This document shows, in pieces, positions 42,155 to 52,413 of a stretch of 64,000 nucleotides of DNA. The position numbers and the translations under genes were made by a program. The stretch is from Brevibacillus brevis NBRC 100599. Its GTDB lineage: Bacteria > Bacillota > Bacilli > Brevibacillales > Brevibacillaceae. The stretch spans positions 2,425,501 through 2,489,500 of the forward strand of contig NC_012491.1 of assembly GCF_000010165.1 (NCBI RefSeq). Reading direction: 5' to 3'. A model generated the notes under the pieces. It was given only the letters and a program-made list of their open reading frames with translations. It was not told the origin of the DNA and ran no database searches. Positions within the stretch are counted from its first letter, which is position 1; each line of letters starts with the position of its first letter.

Positions 42155-43804
42155 TTGAAAAAGAATGTGTTTGCACTTGTGAGCTCGATTGCTGTATTAG
42201 GAACCGCCCTGGCAGGGTGCGGAGGAGGACAACAAACTGCCGCTCCACCGGCAGGAGGTACACCAGCACCTTCACAGCCTGCAACACCAGCTGCTGAGAA
42301 GAAGCCACAAGTTTTAAAGATGAACCTGCACTCGGAGCCGCCTACAACTGATCCAGGGCTCGCAGAGGACACGACTTCAGGCGCGATTATCTTGGCAACC
42401 TTTGATGGCTTGACCCGCATTGGAACCGATGACAAGCCGCATGAAGCTGCTGCTGAGAGCTATACCGTCTCTGATGATAAGCTCACTTACACATTTAAAA
42501 TCAGAGAAGCGAAATGGAGCAATGGCGATCCTGTAACAGCACATGACTTTGAGTATGCTTGGAAGCGTGCTCTCGATCCAAAAACAGCTTCCAACTACGC
42601 ATATCAGCTGTACTACGTGAAGAATGGCGAAAAAGCAAATAAGGGCGAAGCAAAGCTTGATGAAGTAGGCGTGAAGGCACTTGACGATAAAACGCTGGAA
42701 GTTAAGCTGGAGAATCCGACTCCATACTTCCTGGAATTACTCGCATTCCGTACCTACTTCCCAGTTAACAAAAAAGTACTGGATGCAAATCCGAAGTGGG
42801 CAGGCGAAGCAAGCTCGCACGTCGGTAACGGTCCTTTCAAAATCGAATCTTGGGAGCACAAGAGCAAGATGGTGCTCGTGAAGAACGAAAATTACTGGGA
42901 TAAAGACAATGTAAAGCTCGAAAAAATCGAATTCTCCATGGTAGAAGACGAAAATACAGAGCTCTCCATGTTCGAAAATGGCGAAATCGATTGGGCTGGC
43001 GCACCGATGAGTGCTTTGCCAACAGATGCGATTTCAGCATTGAAAGAGCAAGGCAAGATTCAAACCAATCCAATCGCGGGTACGTATTGGTACAAGTTCA
43101 ATACCGAAAAGCCGCCATTTAATAACATTAAAGTAAGAAAAGCATTTGCCTACTCGATCGATCGACAAGCCTTGATCGACAACATTCTCCAAACGGGCCA
43201 AATCCCGGCAACAGGCGCTGTACCTCCATCCATGGTACTGAATCCAAATGGCTATTTCAAAGACAAGGATCTAGAAAATGCGAAAAAGCTTTTGGAAGAG
43301 GGACTGAAAGAGGTTGGCATGAGCAAGTTGCCAGCGATTACCTTATCCTACAATACATCTGAGGCTCACAAGAAGATTGCTGAAGCCATCCAAGATCAAT
43401 GGAAGAAAAATCTCGGCGTAGATGTGAAACTCGAGAATAAAGAATGGAAAGTTTACCTGGAAGATTTGCATGAGGGTAACTTCCAGATTGGACGGATGGG
43501 CTGGCTGGGTGACTTCAATGACCCAATCAACTTCTTGGAACTCTTCAAGGATAAAATGGGTGGAAACAACGATACACGTTGGGAAAATGCAAAATATAAA
43601 GAGTTGTTGAACCAATCCGCTAAGGAATCCGACCTCGAGAAACGTAAGAAAATTTTGGCAGATGCGGAGCAGATCCTGATGGATGAAATGCCAATCATGC
43701 CAATTTACTGGTACACACAATCTTGGGTGCAGAAACCAGAGGTCAAAGGTGTTCACCAAACGGGCCTGGGTGACGTGGATTGGAAAGGCGCGTACATCGA
43801 GTAA
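42155..43804 (+). CDS. oppA: Oligopeptide ABC transporter, substrate-binding lipoprotein
   Basis: 549 residues from TTG 42155 (GGGGGT upstream); a longer frame from 42047 would add 36 residues that do not fit a signal peptide. Lipoprotein signal ends in LAGC, then an Ala/Pro/Gln-rich linker and the SBP_bac_5 fold (LTRIGTDDKPHEAAAESYTVSDD..., DFEYAWKRALDP). It captures peptides outside the cell for OppBCDF. A large hairpin follows, which may keep its mRNA more abundant than the rest. Confidence 0.95.
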   Translation: MKKNVFALVSSIAVLGTALAGCGGGQQTAAPPAGGTPAPSQPATPAAEKKPQVLKMNLHSEPPTTDPGLAEDTTSGAIILATFDGLTRIGTDDKPHEAAAESYTVSDDKLTYTFKIREAKWSNGDPVTAHDFEYAWKRALDPKTASNYAYQLYYVKNGEKANKGEAKLDEVGVKALDDKTLEVKLENPTPYFLELLAFRTYFPVNKKVLDANPKWAGEASSHVGNGPFKIESWEHKSKMVLVKNENYWDKDNVKLEKIEFSMVEDENTELSMFENGEIDWAGAPMSALPTDAISALKEQGKIQTNPIAGTYWYKFNTEKPPFNNIKVRKAFAYSIDRQALIDNILQTGQIPATGAVPPSMVLNPNGYFKDKDLENAKKLLEEGLKEVGMSKLPAITLSYNTSEAHKKIAEAIQDQWKKNLGVDVKLENKEWKVYLEDLHEGNFQIGRMGWLGDFNDPINFLELFKDKMGGNNDTRWENAKYKELLNQSAKESDLEKRKKILADAEQILMDEMPIMPIYWYTQSWVQKPEVKGVHQTGLGDVDWKGAYIE

Positions 43805-43831
43805 TTTCATAACGAAGGAAACGGGATTTGC

Positions 43832-43867
43832 AGCAGAGGGTATGTGGTTGCACATATGCCCTCTGCT
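43832..43867 (+). other. large intercistronic hairpin between oppA and oppB
   Basis: AGCAGAGGG (43832-43840) and CCCTCTGCT (43859-43867) enclose a second stem (ATGTG/CACAT); no T run follows. A further stem GCTGGC/GCCAGC lies at 43893-43910. In opp operons such hairpins often let oppA be made in excess. Confidence 0.7.
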
Positions 43868-44053
43868 ATGCAAGCCCTTCCCATAAATACCAGCTGGCAT
43901 GATTGCCAGCAAAGAGAAAATAGAGAGAGAAGCTTTATTGCAAGAGATCTAAGGGTTATTTACACAGCCGATTTTTACACTGTGTCGGCAGCGTTCCGCA
44001 GTGTAAAGATGGGACGTGAAAGCAATCAAAAATCTACCAAGGGGGTAAGTTAG

Positions 44054-44986
44054 TTGATCCGTTATCTCGGTAAGCGCATCATTTTTATGCTCATCTCGCT
44101 CTTCTTAATTGTAACGGCCACCTTCTTCATCATGAAAGCAGTACCAGGTGGTCCATTTACATCCGAGAAGCAGGTCCCGCCGGAAATTAAGGCAGCACTA
44201 GAGGCAAAGTACAAGCTGAACCTGCCGTTGCATGAACAATACTTTGAATATTTAAAAGGTGTAGTAACTTGGGATCTCGGTCCGTCGTTTACGGAGAAAT
44301 CTTCGAATGTTAACGACATGATTGATCGTGGTTTCCCTGTTTCTGCTCACTTGGGAGCACAAGCTTTATTGCTCGCTATCTTTGGTGGAATTACGTTAGG
44401 GGTTATCGCAGCACTAAACCATAATAGATGGCAAGACTATTCTGCAATGGTTATCGCTGTTTTGGGATTATCGGTACCAAGCTTTATTTTGGCGTCCTTT
44501 TACCAATACATTTTCGCTATTCAATTGGGCTGGTTTCCAATCGCGAAATGGGAAGGATTCGAGTACACCATCCTTCCTTCATTGGCACTCGCCGCATCAC
44601 CGATGGCATTTATCGCGCGTTTGACGCGTTCCAATATGATTGAAGTTATGGGTCAAGATTACATCAAAACTGCAAAAGCAAAAGGATTGCACACTGTTGC
44701 CATTACAGTAAAACACGCAATTCGTAATGCGCTCTTGCCAGTTGTTACTTACCTGGGTCCACTGATTGCCGGTATTTTGACAGGTGCATTCGTTATTGAA
44801 CGTATTTTTGGTGTTCCTGGTCTTGGTCGCGAATTCGTATTGTCCATTACAAACCGCGACTATACGGTAATCATGGGTACGACCGTGTTCTACTCTATTA
44901 TCCTGGTTGTGATGATTCTGATTGTTGACATCGCATACACCTTGGTAGACCCACGGATCAAACTTTCGGACGCAGGAAAGGAGTAA
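44054..44986 (+). CDS. oppB: Oligopeptide ABC transporter permease
   Basis: 310 residues from TTG 44054 (AAGGGGG upstream). Six membrane helices with the EAA loop ([29 protein letters not shown]) that contacts the ATPases. Forms the channel with OppC. Confidence 0.95.
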   Translation: MIRYLGKRIIFMLISLFLIVTATFFIMKAVPGGPFTSEKQVPPEIKAALEAKYKLNLPLHEQYFEYLKGVVTWDLGPSFTEKSSNVNDMIDRGFPVSAHLGAQALLLAIFGGITLGVIAALNHNRWQDYSAMVIAVLGLSVPSFILASFYQYIFAIQLGWFPIAKWEGFEYTILPSLALAASPMAFIARLTRSNMIEVMGQDYIKTAKAKGLHTVAITVKHAIRNALLPVVTYLGPLIAGILTGAFVIERIFGVPGLGREFVLSITNRDYTVIMGTTVFYSIILVVMILIVDIAYTLVDPRIKLSDAGKE

Positions 44987-44992
44987 TGACAC

Positions 44993-45910
44993 GTGCAAAA
45001 CTTGACAAAAGAACATTTTGAGCCAATTTCCGTTGACCTTCGTCAAGCAGAATCAATCAAGCGCCCTAGTCTCTCTTTCTGGTCTGACGTTTGGCGCCGT
45101 ATGAGAATGAATAAAGTTGCAATGGCTTCCATGATCTTTATTATTGCTTTGATCGTATGTGCCATTGTGGTTCCGTGGCTTACTCCACAAGATTATTTTA
45201 CGACCGATTTGGCTGGGAAGAACAAGAAGCCATCTGCTGAACACTGGTTTGGTTCAGATGACTTGGGTCGTGACGTATTTGAGCGCATCTGGTACGGTGC
45301 ACGAATCTCTCTGCAAGTAGGTCTTGCCGCAGCGTTTATTGATCTGATCATTGGTGTGATCTGGGGCGGTATCGCAGGTTTCTATGGTGGCAGAGTAGAT
45401 GAAATGATGATGCGTTTCGCGGATATCCTGTTTGCGATTCCTTACCTGCTGGTTGTTATTTTGTTGATGGTTGTGTTAGAGCCTGGTGTCGGAACGATTA
45501 TTATTGCCTTAACGATAACGGGATGGATCGGTATGGCCCGGATTGTGCGTGGTCAGATCCTTCAATTGAAAAACCAAGAGTTTGTTCTGGCAGCGCGCTC
45601 CCTTGGTGCTGACGCTAACCGTCTGATCTTCAAACACTTGATTCCTAATGCTTTGGGTCCAATCATCGTAACATTGAGCTTGACTGTACCTTCCGCGATT
45701 TTCGCAGAATCCTTCTTGTCCTTTATCGGGTTAGGGGTTTCGGCTCCGATTGCATCGTGGGGAACGATGTCCAATGAGGGCTTGCCGGCCATGAAGTACT
45801 ATCCATGGCGTCTGACATTCCCGGCAATCTTTATTTCATTGACCATCTTGGCATTTAACTTGTTCGGTGACGGTCTGCGAGATGCAGTAGACCCACGCCT
45901 GCGTAAATAG
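44993..45910 (+). CDS. oppC: Oligopeptide ABC transporter permease
   Basis: 305 residues from GTG 44993. Six membrane helices; cytoplasmic N-terminal OppC extension, then the HWFGSDDLGRDVFERIWYGARISL segment and the EAA loop EFVLAARSLGADANRLIFKHLIPN. Six bases after oppB. Confidence 0.95.
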   Translation: MQNLTKEHFEPISVDLRQAESIKRPSLSFWSDVWRRMRMNKVAMASMIFIIALIVCAIVVPWLTPQDYFTTDLAGKNKKPSAEHWFGSDDLGRDVFERIWYGARISLQVGLAAAFIDLIIGVIWGGIAGFYGGRVDEMMMRFADILFAIPYLLVVILLMVVLEPGVGTIIIALTITGWIGMARIVRGQILQLKNQEFVLAARSLGADANRLIFKHLIPNALGPIIVTLSLTVPSAIFAESFLSFIGLGVSAPIASWGTMSNEGLPAMKYYPWRLTFPAIFISLTILAFNLFGDGLRDAVDPRLRK

Positions 45911-45924
45911 GAGGGATAGTCGTT

Positions 45925-46914
45925 ATGGAACGCATTCTTGATGTAAAAGACCTGCACGTATCCTTCCATACGTATGCAGGTGAAGTAAAAGCAGTCCGCG
46001 GTGTGAATTTTCACGTCAACCGCGGAGAGGCTGTAGCGATTGTAGGGGAGTCCGGTTGCGGTAAATCCGTAACCGCTCAAACCCTCATGAAGCTGATTCC
46101 TATGCCTCCAGGTGAAATTAAAAAGGGACAAATTCTCTTCAATGGCGAGGATATCGTCAAGAAGTCGAAAAAAGAGATGGAATCGATCCGCGGTAAAGAT
46201 ATCGGGATGATTTTCCAAGATCCAATGACTTCCTTGAACCCAACGATGACCATCGGTAGCCAAATTACCGAGGGTTTGATCAAGCACCAAAACATGTCGA
46301 AAGCTGCAGCACGTGATCGTGCTATTGAGTTGTTGACCATGGTTGGTATTCCGCAACCTGAGAAACGTGTGGAGCAATATCCACACGAGTTCTCTGGCGG
46401 TATGCGTCAACGTGCTATGATCGCGATTGCTCTCGCTTGTTCACCGAAGCTGTTGATCGCAGATGAACCGACGACAGCTTTGGACGTAACGATTCAGGCG
46501 CAAATTTTGGACCTGATGAAAGAATTGCAAAAGAAAACAGGCACTTCCATTATCTTGATCACGCATGACCTTGGTGTTGTTGCCGAGATGTGTGACCGCG
46601 TAATCGTTATGTACGCAGGAAAAGTGATCGAGACTGGAACCGTTGACGATATTTTCTATAATCCGCAACACCCTTACACCAAAGGCTTGCTTCGCTCGGT
46701 ACCACGTCTTGACTTGAACCGTGACGAGCCACTGACACCGATTTTTGGTACGCCGCCAGACCTTCTGCGTCCGCCAGTTGGCTGTGGATTCACTGCGCGT
46801 TGCGAATCAGCGATGCGTGTGTGCCAAGAGATCGATCCTGAGCTGAACGACATCAGCACTACTCAGCGAGCAGCTTGTTGGCTTCAACATCCGCTTGCTC
46901 AGAACCGTGCGTAG
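45925..46914 (+). CDS. oppD: Oligopeptide ABC transporter ATP-binding protein
   Basis: 329 residues. Walker A GESGCGKS, signature SGGMRQR, Walker [13 protein letters not shown], switch His in LITHDLG, and the C-terminal oligopeptide-transporter extension with Cys residues (CGFTARC...CQE...CW) that may bind an iron-sulphur cluster. Confidence 0.95.
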   Translation: MERILDVKDLHVSFHTYAGEVKAVRGVNFHVNRGEAVAIVGESGCGKSVTAQTLMKLIPMPPGEIKKGQILFNGEDIVKKSKKEMESIRGKDIGMIFQDPMTSLNPTMTIGSQITEGLIKHQNMSKAAARDRAIELLTMVGIPQPEKRVEQYPHEFSGGMRQRAMIAIALACSPKLLIADEPTTALDVTIQAQILDLMKELQKKTGTSIILITHDLGVVAEMCDRVIVMYAGKVIETGTVDDIFYNPQHPYTKGLLRSVPRLDLNRDEPLTPIFGTPPDLLRPPVGCGFTARCESAMRVCQEIDPELNDISTTQRAACWLQHPLAQNRA

Positions 46915-46928
46915 AAGGAGGGATATCA

Positions 46929-47888
46929 GTGGATAAACGTGAAAATTTGATTGAAGTACGCAATCTAAAAAAATTCTTTTCCATTGGCGATAACACGCTG
47001 AAAGCTGTGAATGATATCTCGTTTGAGATCAAACGTGGAGAAACACTGGGCATAGTAGGAGAGTCAGGCTGTGGAAAGTCCACTGCTGGTCGCACTATCT
47101 TGAGACTGTATGATGCGACTGAAGGGGACGTCCTGTTTGAAGGAAAGAGCATCATGAATTTGAACCAGCAGGAAATGAAGGCGATGCGCCGCAACATGCA
47201 AATGATTTTCCAAGACCCTTACGCTTCGTTGAATCCGCGTATGACAGTCGGGGATATCATTGGCGAGGCACTGGATATTCATGGCCTGGCATCTGGTCAA
47301 AAGCGCAAAGAGCGCATTCAGGAGCTCCTTTCCTTGGTGAGCTTGAATCCTGAGCATATGAACCGCTTCCCACACGAGTTTTCAGGTGGTCAGCGCCAAC
47401 GTATCGGAATTGCCCGTGCATTGGCAGTAGAGCCAAAATTCATCGTGTGTGACGAGCCAATCTCTGCTTTGGACGTATCCGTACAAGCACAGGTTGTAAA
47501 CCTGCTCGAACAGCTGCAAGAAAAAATGGGCTTGACCTACATGTTTATTGCGCATGACTTGTCCATGGTAAAATACATTTCCGACCGTGTAGCGGTTATG
47601 TATCTGGGGAAAATGGTTGAGCTGGCAGAAAGTGATGCTTTGTATGAAAAGCCACTCCATCCGTATACGCAAGCGCTGTTGTCTGCGATTCCGATCCCGG
47701 ATCCAGAAATTGAGCGTAACCGTGAGCGAATTGTACTGCAAGGCGATGTACCTAGCCCAATGAACCCACCAAGCGGTTGCCATTTCCGTACGCGTTGCCC
47801 GAAAGCAATGCCGGAATGCGCTGCATCCGTACCTGTGTGGAAAGAAGTAGAGCCAGGACATTTCGCTGCTTGTCATTTGTATAACTAA
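46929..47888 (+). CDS. oppF: Oligopeptide ABC transporter ATP-binding protein
   Basis: 319 residues from GTG 46929 (AAGGAGGG upstream). Walker [10 protein letters not shown], signature SGGQRQR, Walker [13 protein letters not shown], His in AHDLS, and the Cys-rich end ([14 protein letters not shown]). Pairs with OppD. Confidence 0.95.
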   Translation: MDKRENLIEVRNLKKFFSIGDNTLKAVNDISFEIKRGETLGIVGESGCGKSTAGRTILRLYDATEGDVLFEGKSIMNLNQQEMKAMRRNMQMIFQDPYASLNPRMTVGDIIGEALDIHGLASGQKRKERIQELLSLVSLNPEHMNRFPHEFSGGQRQRIGIARALAVEPKFIVCDEPISALDVSVQAQVVNLLEQLQEKMGLTYMFIAHDLSMVKYISDRVAVMYLGKMVELAESDALYEKPLHPYTQALLSAIPIPDPEIERNRERIVLQGDVPSPMNPPSGCHFRTRCPKAMPECAASVPVWKEVEPGHFAACHLYN

Positions 47889-47903
47889 ATCAATTACAAA
47901 TAG

Positions 47904-47942
47904 CGAGTTCCGAGGCTACTCGTGCAGCCCGGAACTCGTTTC
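47904..47942 (+). terminator. terminator of the opp operon
   Basis: CGAGTTCCG (47904-47912) and CGGAACTCG (47930-47938), then TTTCCC, a weak T run. Confidence 0.65.
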
Positions 47943-48003
47943 CCTTCATAAGGGAGGTTTTACCTCTGAAAAAAATGGGTATTGTACCCAGAGGCAGTTT
48001 TTT
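47943..48003 (+). promoter_or_regulatory. structured leader with attenuator-like folds before the chemoreceptor gene
   Basis: Hairpin CCCTT-CAT-AAGGG (47943-47955), then GAGGT-TTT-ACCTC, then a longer stem in which CCTCT (47963-47967) pairs with AGAGG (47990-47994) around TGGGTA-TTG-TACCCA, followed by CAG and a T run. CCTC can pair with the GAGG before it or the one after it, so the two folds exclude each other, as in an attenuator. No known riboswitch class recognised. Confidence 0.4.
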
Positions 48004-48067
48004 CAGGGGTATTTTTTCGGAGTTCTTGCACTGGAAAATCGTAGCAGTGATAAAGGGGGCAAGTAGC

Positions 48068-50140
48068 ATGAGCAAATTTTTGTCGCCACGATGGAAAAAG
48101 AAGGAGGGAATATCGAATCTCTTAAAAAAAGTGAACCTGACTAGCCAAGTAGCATCGGAAAAGCTAAAAGGCTCACTTGCCACAAAGATGATTGTGTTTG
48201 GTCTAATTCTTGTACTTATTATTATCGGTTCTTTGCAATACATAGCCCTTTCCTTTTCGAAATCAACATTGTTTAGCATAACCTCTAACCAAGCGAAAAT
48301 GCTGGCTGACCAGCATGCAAATAGCATGGAAGATGACTTGAAAGCGATTGTGAACTCGACCAAATCGGCAGCATCCAAACGTGTGATGATGACAGAGCTG
48401 CAACCGCTTATCATGGAGCAATTTACCCTATTGCGTCAGGCCCATAAAGAAGTATCCCGAATCTATTTGATCGACACAGCTACCGGGAAATCCCTATATT
48501 CCTTGACCGGAACAAATGAGATTGACTTTAAGCAAAAGCAATACTTCCAAAGAGCGCTAACCACGAAATCTTTGGTCGTTTCTGATGAAGAAATCGTTGA
48601 AGGTAGCAACAAGAGTTTTCTTTATATTGCGACACCCATTGGGGAAAAGGCCGATGAAACAAGCCGGTTGTTCGTTGTTGGCTTTACGATTGATCAAATG
48701 ATTCAAAAGATTCCTGAGATCTCTTTCATGGAGAATGGCTACGCATTTGTCGTTCGCCAAGATGGTTTGGTTGTGGCCCATCAAAATCCGAACAACAACA
48801 ACAAGCTCGTGCTGGCTGGGGACAAAGATTATGAAGAGATGCTGGCCCTGATGAAGCAGGAGACAAGTAACAGTTTATTGTACTCGGACCATGGAATTGA
48901 TTCATTTGCAGCTTTTGCACCGATTCCCTTGTTGAAATGGAATGTCGTTTTGTCTACGGGAACTGACGAGGTGTATGGTGAAGTAGACGGAATGTGGCTG
49001 TACTTCGTACTCTTCAGCTTGCCGATCATCGGACTCTCGGTTTGGGCGATCTGGTGGTTTGCGAAACGGATTCGACTGTCACTGTTCGCGATCGCGCAGG
49101 ATATGGATCAAATCGGCGCGGGACATTTTAATATCAACGTAAAAGTAAACGGAAATGACGAGCTGGCTATGGTTGGCCGCAAAATGAATGACATGGCGGC
49201 TGAACTCCGCAAGCTGATTGCCCTTGTACAAGGACAAGCGACTCAACTGAACGTAGCGACAGATGAGCTGACTCTATTTGCGCAAGAAAACAAGGGAGCC
49301 ATTAACGTCATTACGGATAATATTTCAACGATTGCCCAACGCGTCTCTACACAGACGAATGAAGTGCAAGCAACGGCTAATACCGTCTCGGAAATATCGG
49401 AAGGCGTTGAACAGGTGGCTGTGGCTGCCGAATCTACATCGGTTGCCACGACCCGTACGTTTGAGAGAGCGCAAGGCGGTATGGAGTTAGTCGAGAACGT
49501 AATCAATACGGTAAGACGTGCCACTAGTGAGGTAGAGCGTACTGCTGGGCAAATGCACAGTCTTCGTGAGCGGGCTCGTGAAATTACGAGCATCGTTGAA
49601 ATGATTACGAGTATTGCATCGCAGACGAATTTGTTGGCGCTGAATGCAGCCATTGAGGCTGCGCGTGCTGGAGATGCTGGACGAGGCTTCTCGGTTGTAG
49701 CCAGCGAGGTTCGCAAGCTCGCAGAGGATAGTAGCTCCTTCTCTGAGCGTATCGCTGCCATTGCCCATTCGATCAATGATGAGGCAATGGATATGAGTAA
49801 GCATATGGACGAGATCGTTACCATGGTGAGTGGAGGCTTGCAGTCTGTAGAGTCTGTGGGTACCGCTTTCCATAATATCGTGGCAGAGATTCAATCGGCT
49901 GCCGAGCAAAGCGAATCGATGACGGCGACCTCGGAAGAGATGGCGGCTGGTAATCAGGTAGTGACGAACTCCATGCAACGTCTTGCCACCATGTCGGATG
50001 AAATTAGTGAATCCATTTCAGGTGTGGTAGAGACAGTGGATGAACAATTGAATTCGATTGCACGCATTAATGAAAACGTAGAGCAATTGAAAAAAATGGC
50101 GGATGAGTTAACCCAAAATGTGAGCCGATTCGTCATTTAA
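48068..50140 (+). CDS. Methyl-accepting chemotaxis protein
   Basis: 690 residues from ATG 48068 (AAAGGGGG eight bases upstream; an in-frame extension to 47975 overlaps the structured leader). Membrane helix 1 (about 40-62), an outer dCache-like sensor (about 65-305), helix 2 (about 309-331), HAMP (332-385), and the signalling coiled coil with the conserved tip [28 protein letters not shown] (about 517-545). Directly after opp, so peptides or amino acids are likely ligands. Confidence 0.93.
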   Translation: MSKFLSPRWKKKEGISNLLKKVNLTSQVASEKLKGSLATKMIVFGLILVLIIIGSLQYIALSFSKSTLFSITSNQAKMLADQHANSMEDDLKAIVNSTKSAASKRVMMTELQPLIMEQFTLLRQAHKEVSRIYLIDTATGKSLYSLTGTNEIDFKQKQYFQRALTTKSLVVSDEEIVEGSNKSFLYIATPIGEKADETSRLFVVGFTIDQMIQKIPEISFMENGYAFVVRQDGLVVAHQNPNNNNKLVLAGDKDYEEMLALMKQETSNSLLYSDHGIDSFAAFAPIPLLKWNVVLSTGTDEVYGEVDGMWLYFVLFSLPIIGLSVWAIWWFAKRIRLSLFAIAQDMDQIGAGHFNINVKVNGNDELAMVGRKMNDMAAELRKLIALVQGQATQLNVATDELTLFAQENKGAINVITDNISTIAQRVSTQTNEVQATANTVSEISEGVEQVAVAAESTSVATTRTFERAQGGMELVENVINTVRRATSEVERTAGQMHSLRERAREITSIVEMITSIASQTNLLALNAAIEAARAGDAGRGFSVVASEVRKLAEDSSSFSERIAAIAHSINDEAMDMSKHMDEIVTMVSGGLQSVESVGTAFHNIVAEIQSAAEQSESMTATSEEMAAGNQVVTNSMQRLATMSDEISESISGVVETVDEQLNSIARINENVEQLKKMADELTQNVSRFVI

Positions 50141-50147
50141 GAAAGTG

Positions 50148-50180
50148 TCCCTTCTGCTAGTAGCGGAAGGGATTTTTTCG
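50148..50180 (+). terminator. terminator of the chemoreceptor gene
   Basis: TCCCTTCTGC and GCGGAAGGGA form a 10-bp stem with a 5-base loop (50148-50172), followed by TTTTTT. Confidence 0.9.
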
Positions 50181-50210
50181 CTTTCGAGAAGATAATCTTG
50201 CCGTTTTTGT

Positions 50211-50241
50211 GTGAATATTTTCCTTTCATGATGGTGAGAAT
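50211..50241 (+). promoter_or_regulatory. candidate sigma-F promoter of dacF
   Basis: GTGAATA (50211-50217), 15 bases, GGTGAGAAT (50233-50241). The -10 fits GGnnAnAnT exactly; the -35 is GAATA rather than GYATA. B. subtilis dacF is a forespore gene. Confidence 0.6.
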
Positions 50242-50270
50242 AAAACCATGAATGGAGGGAAGAGACTGCT

Positions 50271-51455
50271 ATGAAACGGAATGGATACCTCGCTCTATGC
50301 TTCCTTATGTGCTTTACCATCTTTTCTCCGATGGCGATTGCCAAAGAAAAGGCTGGACAGCAAAAGAGTGACAATCATTTTGCCCCACAAGCTTCATCCG
50401 CAGTGATGATCGAAGCGGATACGGGAACAGTCTTGTATGAAAAGAACGCCAATGAAAAAATGCCACCCGCCAGTATCACCAAAGTAATGACCATGCTTTT
50501 GATCATGGAAGCGGTGGAGCGGGGAGAGCTTAAGCTTACCGATAAGGTTCGAACAAGTGAAAGAGCAGCATCGATGGGCGGGTCGCAAATCTTTCTACAG
50601 CCCGGTGAAGAAATGACGGTAGAGGACATGTTGAAAGGGATTGCGATTGCCTCAGGGAATGATGCTTCTGTAGCGATGGCTGAGCACTTGGCTGGAACGG
50701 AAGAGAGTTTTGTCACGCGAATGAATGAACGGGCACAGCAGCTCGGCATGAAAAATACGCATTTTGTCAACTCGAATGGACTTCCTGCCGCGAATCACTA
50801 CTCATCGGCAGGAGACATTGCGATCATGTCACGCGAGCTCTTAAAACACGAAGGCATCACGAAGTTCACTGGTACGTACCAAGACTACTTGCGAAAAGAT
50901 ACAGAAAGCCCCTTCTGGCTTGTGAATACGAACAAGCTGGTGCGCTTTTATGAAGGGGTGGACGGTTTGAAAACAGGGTACACAGGCGAAGCGAAATACT
51001 GTTTAACAGCGACTGCCAAACGCAACAACATGCGTGTCATTGCAGTCGTTTTGGGTGAGCCTGATGTAAAAACACGCAACAATGAAGTATCGACCATGTT
51101 CAATTACGCATTCACGCACTTTAAGGTGACGCCGATGTACAAAAAGGGAGAACCTGTGCGCACACTCGTAGTTGATAAGGGTCAGAAATCGCAAATCAAT
51201 GCGGTGACACCCCATGCAGTTAGTTTGTTGATGAAAAAAGGAGAATCGGCTGATACCTTCCAGAAGGAAATTGTCATCAAGGAAGCGGTTCACGCACCGA
51301 TAGCAAAGAACCAAGTAATCGGCCACATTTTCATCCGTACAAAGGATGGCAAGGAAGTAAATCGAATCGATCTGTTTCCAGAAGATCAGGTAGATAAAGC
51401 CAACATGTGGGAGATTCTCAAGCGAACCACCAAGAGCATTTTGATTAGCTACTAG
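50271..51455 (+). CDS. dacF: D-alanyl-D-alanine carboxypeptidase DacF
   Basis: Trims peptidoglycan side chains; in B. subtilis sets spore cortex cross-linking together with DacB. 394 residues with signal peptide (1-24), S68-x-x-K71 (ASITKV), SGN in IASGND and KTG in LKTGYTG, then a C-terminal beta domain and an amphipathic tail. Directly upstream of spoIIAA as in B. subtilis. Confidence 0.95.
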   Translation: MKRNGYLALCFLMCFTIFSPMAIAKEKAGQQKSDNHFAPQASSAVMIEADTGTVLYEKNANEKMPPASITKVMTMLLIMEAVERGELKLTDKVRTSERAASMGGSQIFLQPGEEMTVEDMLKGIAIASGNDASVAMAEHLAGTEESFVTRMNERAQQLGMKNTHFVNSNGLPAANHYSSAGDIAIMSRELLKHEGITKFTGTYQDYLRKDTESPFWLVNTNKLVRFYEGVDGLKTGYTGEAKYCLTATAKRNNMRVIAVVLGEPDVKTRNNEVSTMFNYAFTHFKVTPMYKKGEPVRTLVVDKGQKSQINAVTPHAVSLLMKKGESADTFQKEIVIKEAVHAPIAKNQVIGHIFIRTKDGKEVNRIDLFPEDQVDKANMWEILKRTTKSILISY

Positions 51456-51477
51456 CAGACAGCATGAGCGCGAAAAG

Positions 51478-51523
51478 AATCGAGTTGCCCCGAATGGAAT
51501 GGCGCGGCTGCTCGATTTTTTTG
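51478..51523 (+). terminator. terminator of dacF
   Basis: AATCGAG (51478-51484) pairs with CTCGATT (51511-51517) around an inner GC-rich part, then a run of T. It separates dacF from spoIIA in cells that read only from the dacF promoter. Confidence 0.75.
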
Positions 51524-51538
51524 TTCTTTTGTCGGCTG

Positions 51539-51568
51539 GCAGGAATTGGTTTCGCCGAGGAAGAAAGA
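51539..51568 (+). promoter_or_regulatory. candidate sigma-H promoter of the spoIIA operon
   Basis: GCAGGAATT (51539-51547) matches RNAGGAWWW fully and is almost the same as the spo0A -35; 12 bases on, GAAGAAAGA (51560-51568) matches RNNGAATWW less well. TTTGTCGG (51528-51535), a partial 0A box, lies just upstream, as expected for a promoter activated by Spo0A-P. Confidence 0.55.
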
Positions 51569-51602
51569 GAGTTTCTATCAAGGGAGAAGGAGTGTGGCAG
51601 CT

Positions 51603-51953
51603 ATGAGTTTACGAGTTGCGATGGAGACACGGCAGGACGTGCTTGTGATCCGTTTGCAGGGTGAGCTTGATCATCATACGGCAGAGGAGTTGCGCAAGAA
51701 GGCGGATGATCTTTTGCGTACCTCTACTATCCGTCATATTGTGCTGAGTTTAGCTGACTTGACGTTTATGGACAGCTCGGGTATCGGGGTTATTTTGGGA
51801 AGATACAAGCAGATTTCTGCCCGATCTGGAGAAATGTATGTCTGCTCGATCAATCCAACGATCTATCGAATATTTGAGATGTCGGGGTTATTCAAGGTGA
51901 TCAAGTTTCGCGAAAATGAAGCGGATGCTTTGCATGTTCTGGGGGTGGCGTAA
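51603..51953 (+). CDS. spoIIAA: Anti-sigma-F factor antagonist SpoIIAA
   Basis: STAS-domain protein; unphosphorylated form binds SpoIIAB and frees sigma-F in the forespore. 116 residues from ATG 51603 (AAGGAG ten bases upstream). The phosphorylated Ser is in [17 protein letters not shown]. Its stop overlaps the spoIIAB start. Confidence 0.95.
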   Translation: MSLRVAMETRQDVLVIRLQGELDHHTAEELRKKADDLLRTSTIRHIVLSLADLTFMDSSGIGVILGRYKQISARSGEMYVCSINPTIYRIFEMSGLFKVIKFRENEADALHVLGVA

Positions 51954-52402
51954 TGATGGTACAGCGTAACTTTATGTCAGTGTCGTTTGCAGCATTGAGC
52001 CAAAATGAAGCATTCGCACGTGTAGCGGTTGCAGCCTTCATTTCGCAACTCGATATTACGATGGACGAGCTGGAAGAAATCAAAACCGTTATATCCGAGG
52101 CTGTTACGAATGCCATTATCCATGGTTATGACGAAAATCCAGAGGGTGTGGTACAGATCTCTGTGCGAATTCAAGAGGACAGCATTGATCTGATTGTGGA
52201 AGACAATGGACGTGGAATTGAGGATGTGGAGCAGGCTATGCAGCCACTCTATACGACGAAACCGGAGCTTGAGCGCTCTGGGATGGGCTTTACGATTATG
52301 GAGAATTTCATGGATTCTTTGGAAGTGGCAACGGTTGTGGGTAAGGGAACAACTGTCCGCCTCACCAAACGCCTGGCGTTTGCCAAAGCCTTGCAAAATT
52401 AG
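51953..52402 (+). CDS. spoIIAB: Anti-sigma-F factor / serine kinase SpoIIAB
   Basis: GHKL-type kinase that holds sigma-F and phosphorylates SpoIIAA. 149 residues (ATG 51953 or 51956). N box [12 protein letters not shown]1 VEDNGRGI, G2 SGMGFTIM. The opening [23 protein letters not shown] is nearly that of B. subtilis. Confidence 0.96.
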   Translation: MMVQRNFMSVSFAALSQNEAFARVAVAAFISQLDITMDELEEIKTVISEAVTNAIIHGYDENPEGVVQISVRIQEDSIDLIVEDNGRGIEDVEQAMQPLYTTKPELERSGMGFTIMENFMDSLEVATVVGKGTTVRLTKRLAFAKALQN

Positions 52403-52413
52403 GGGTAGTGCCA

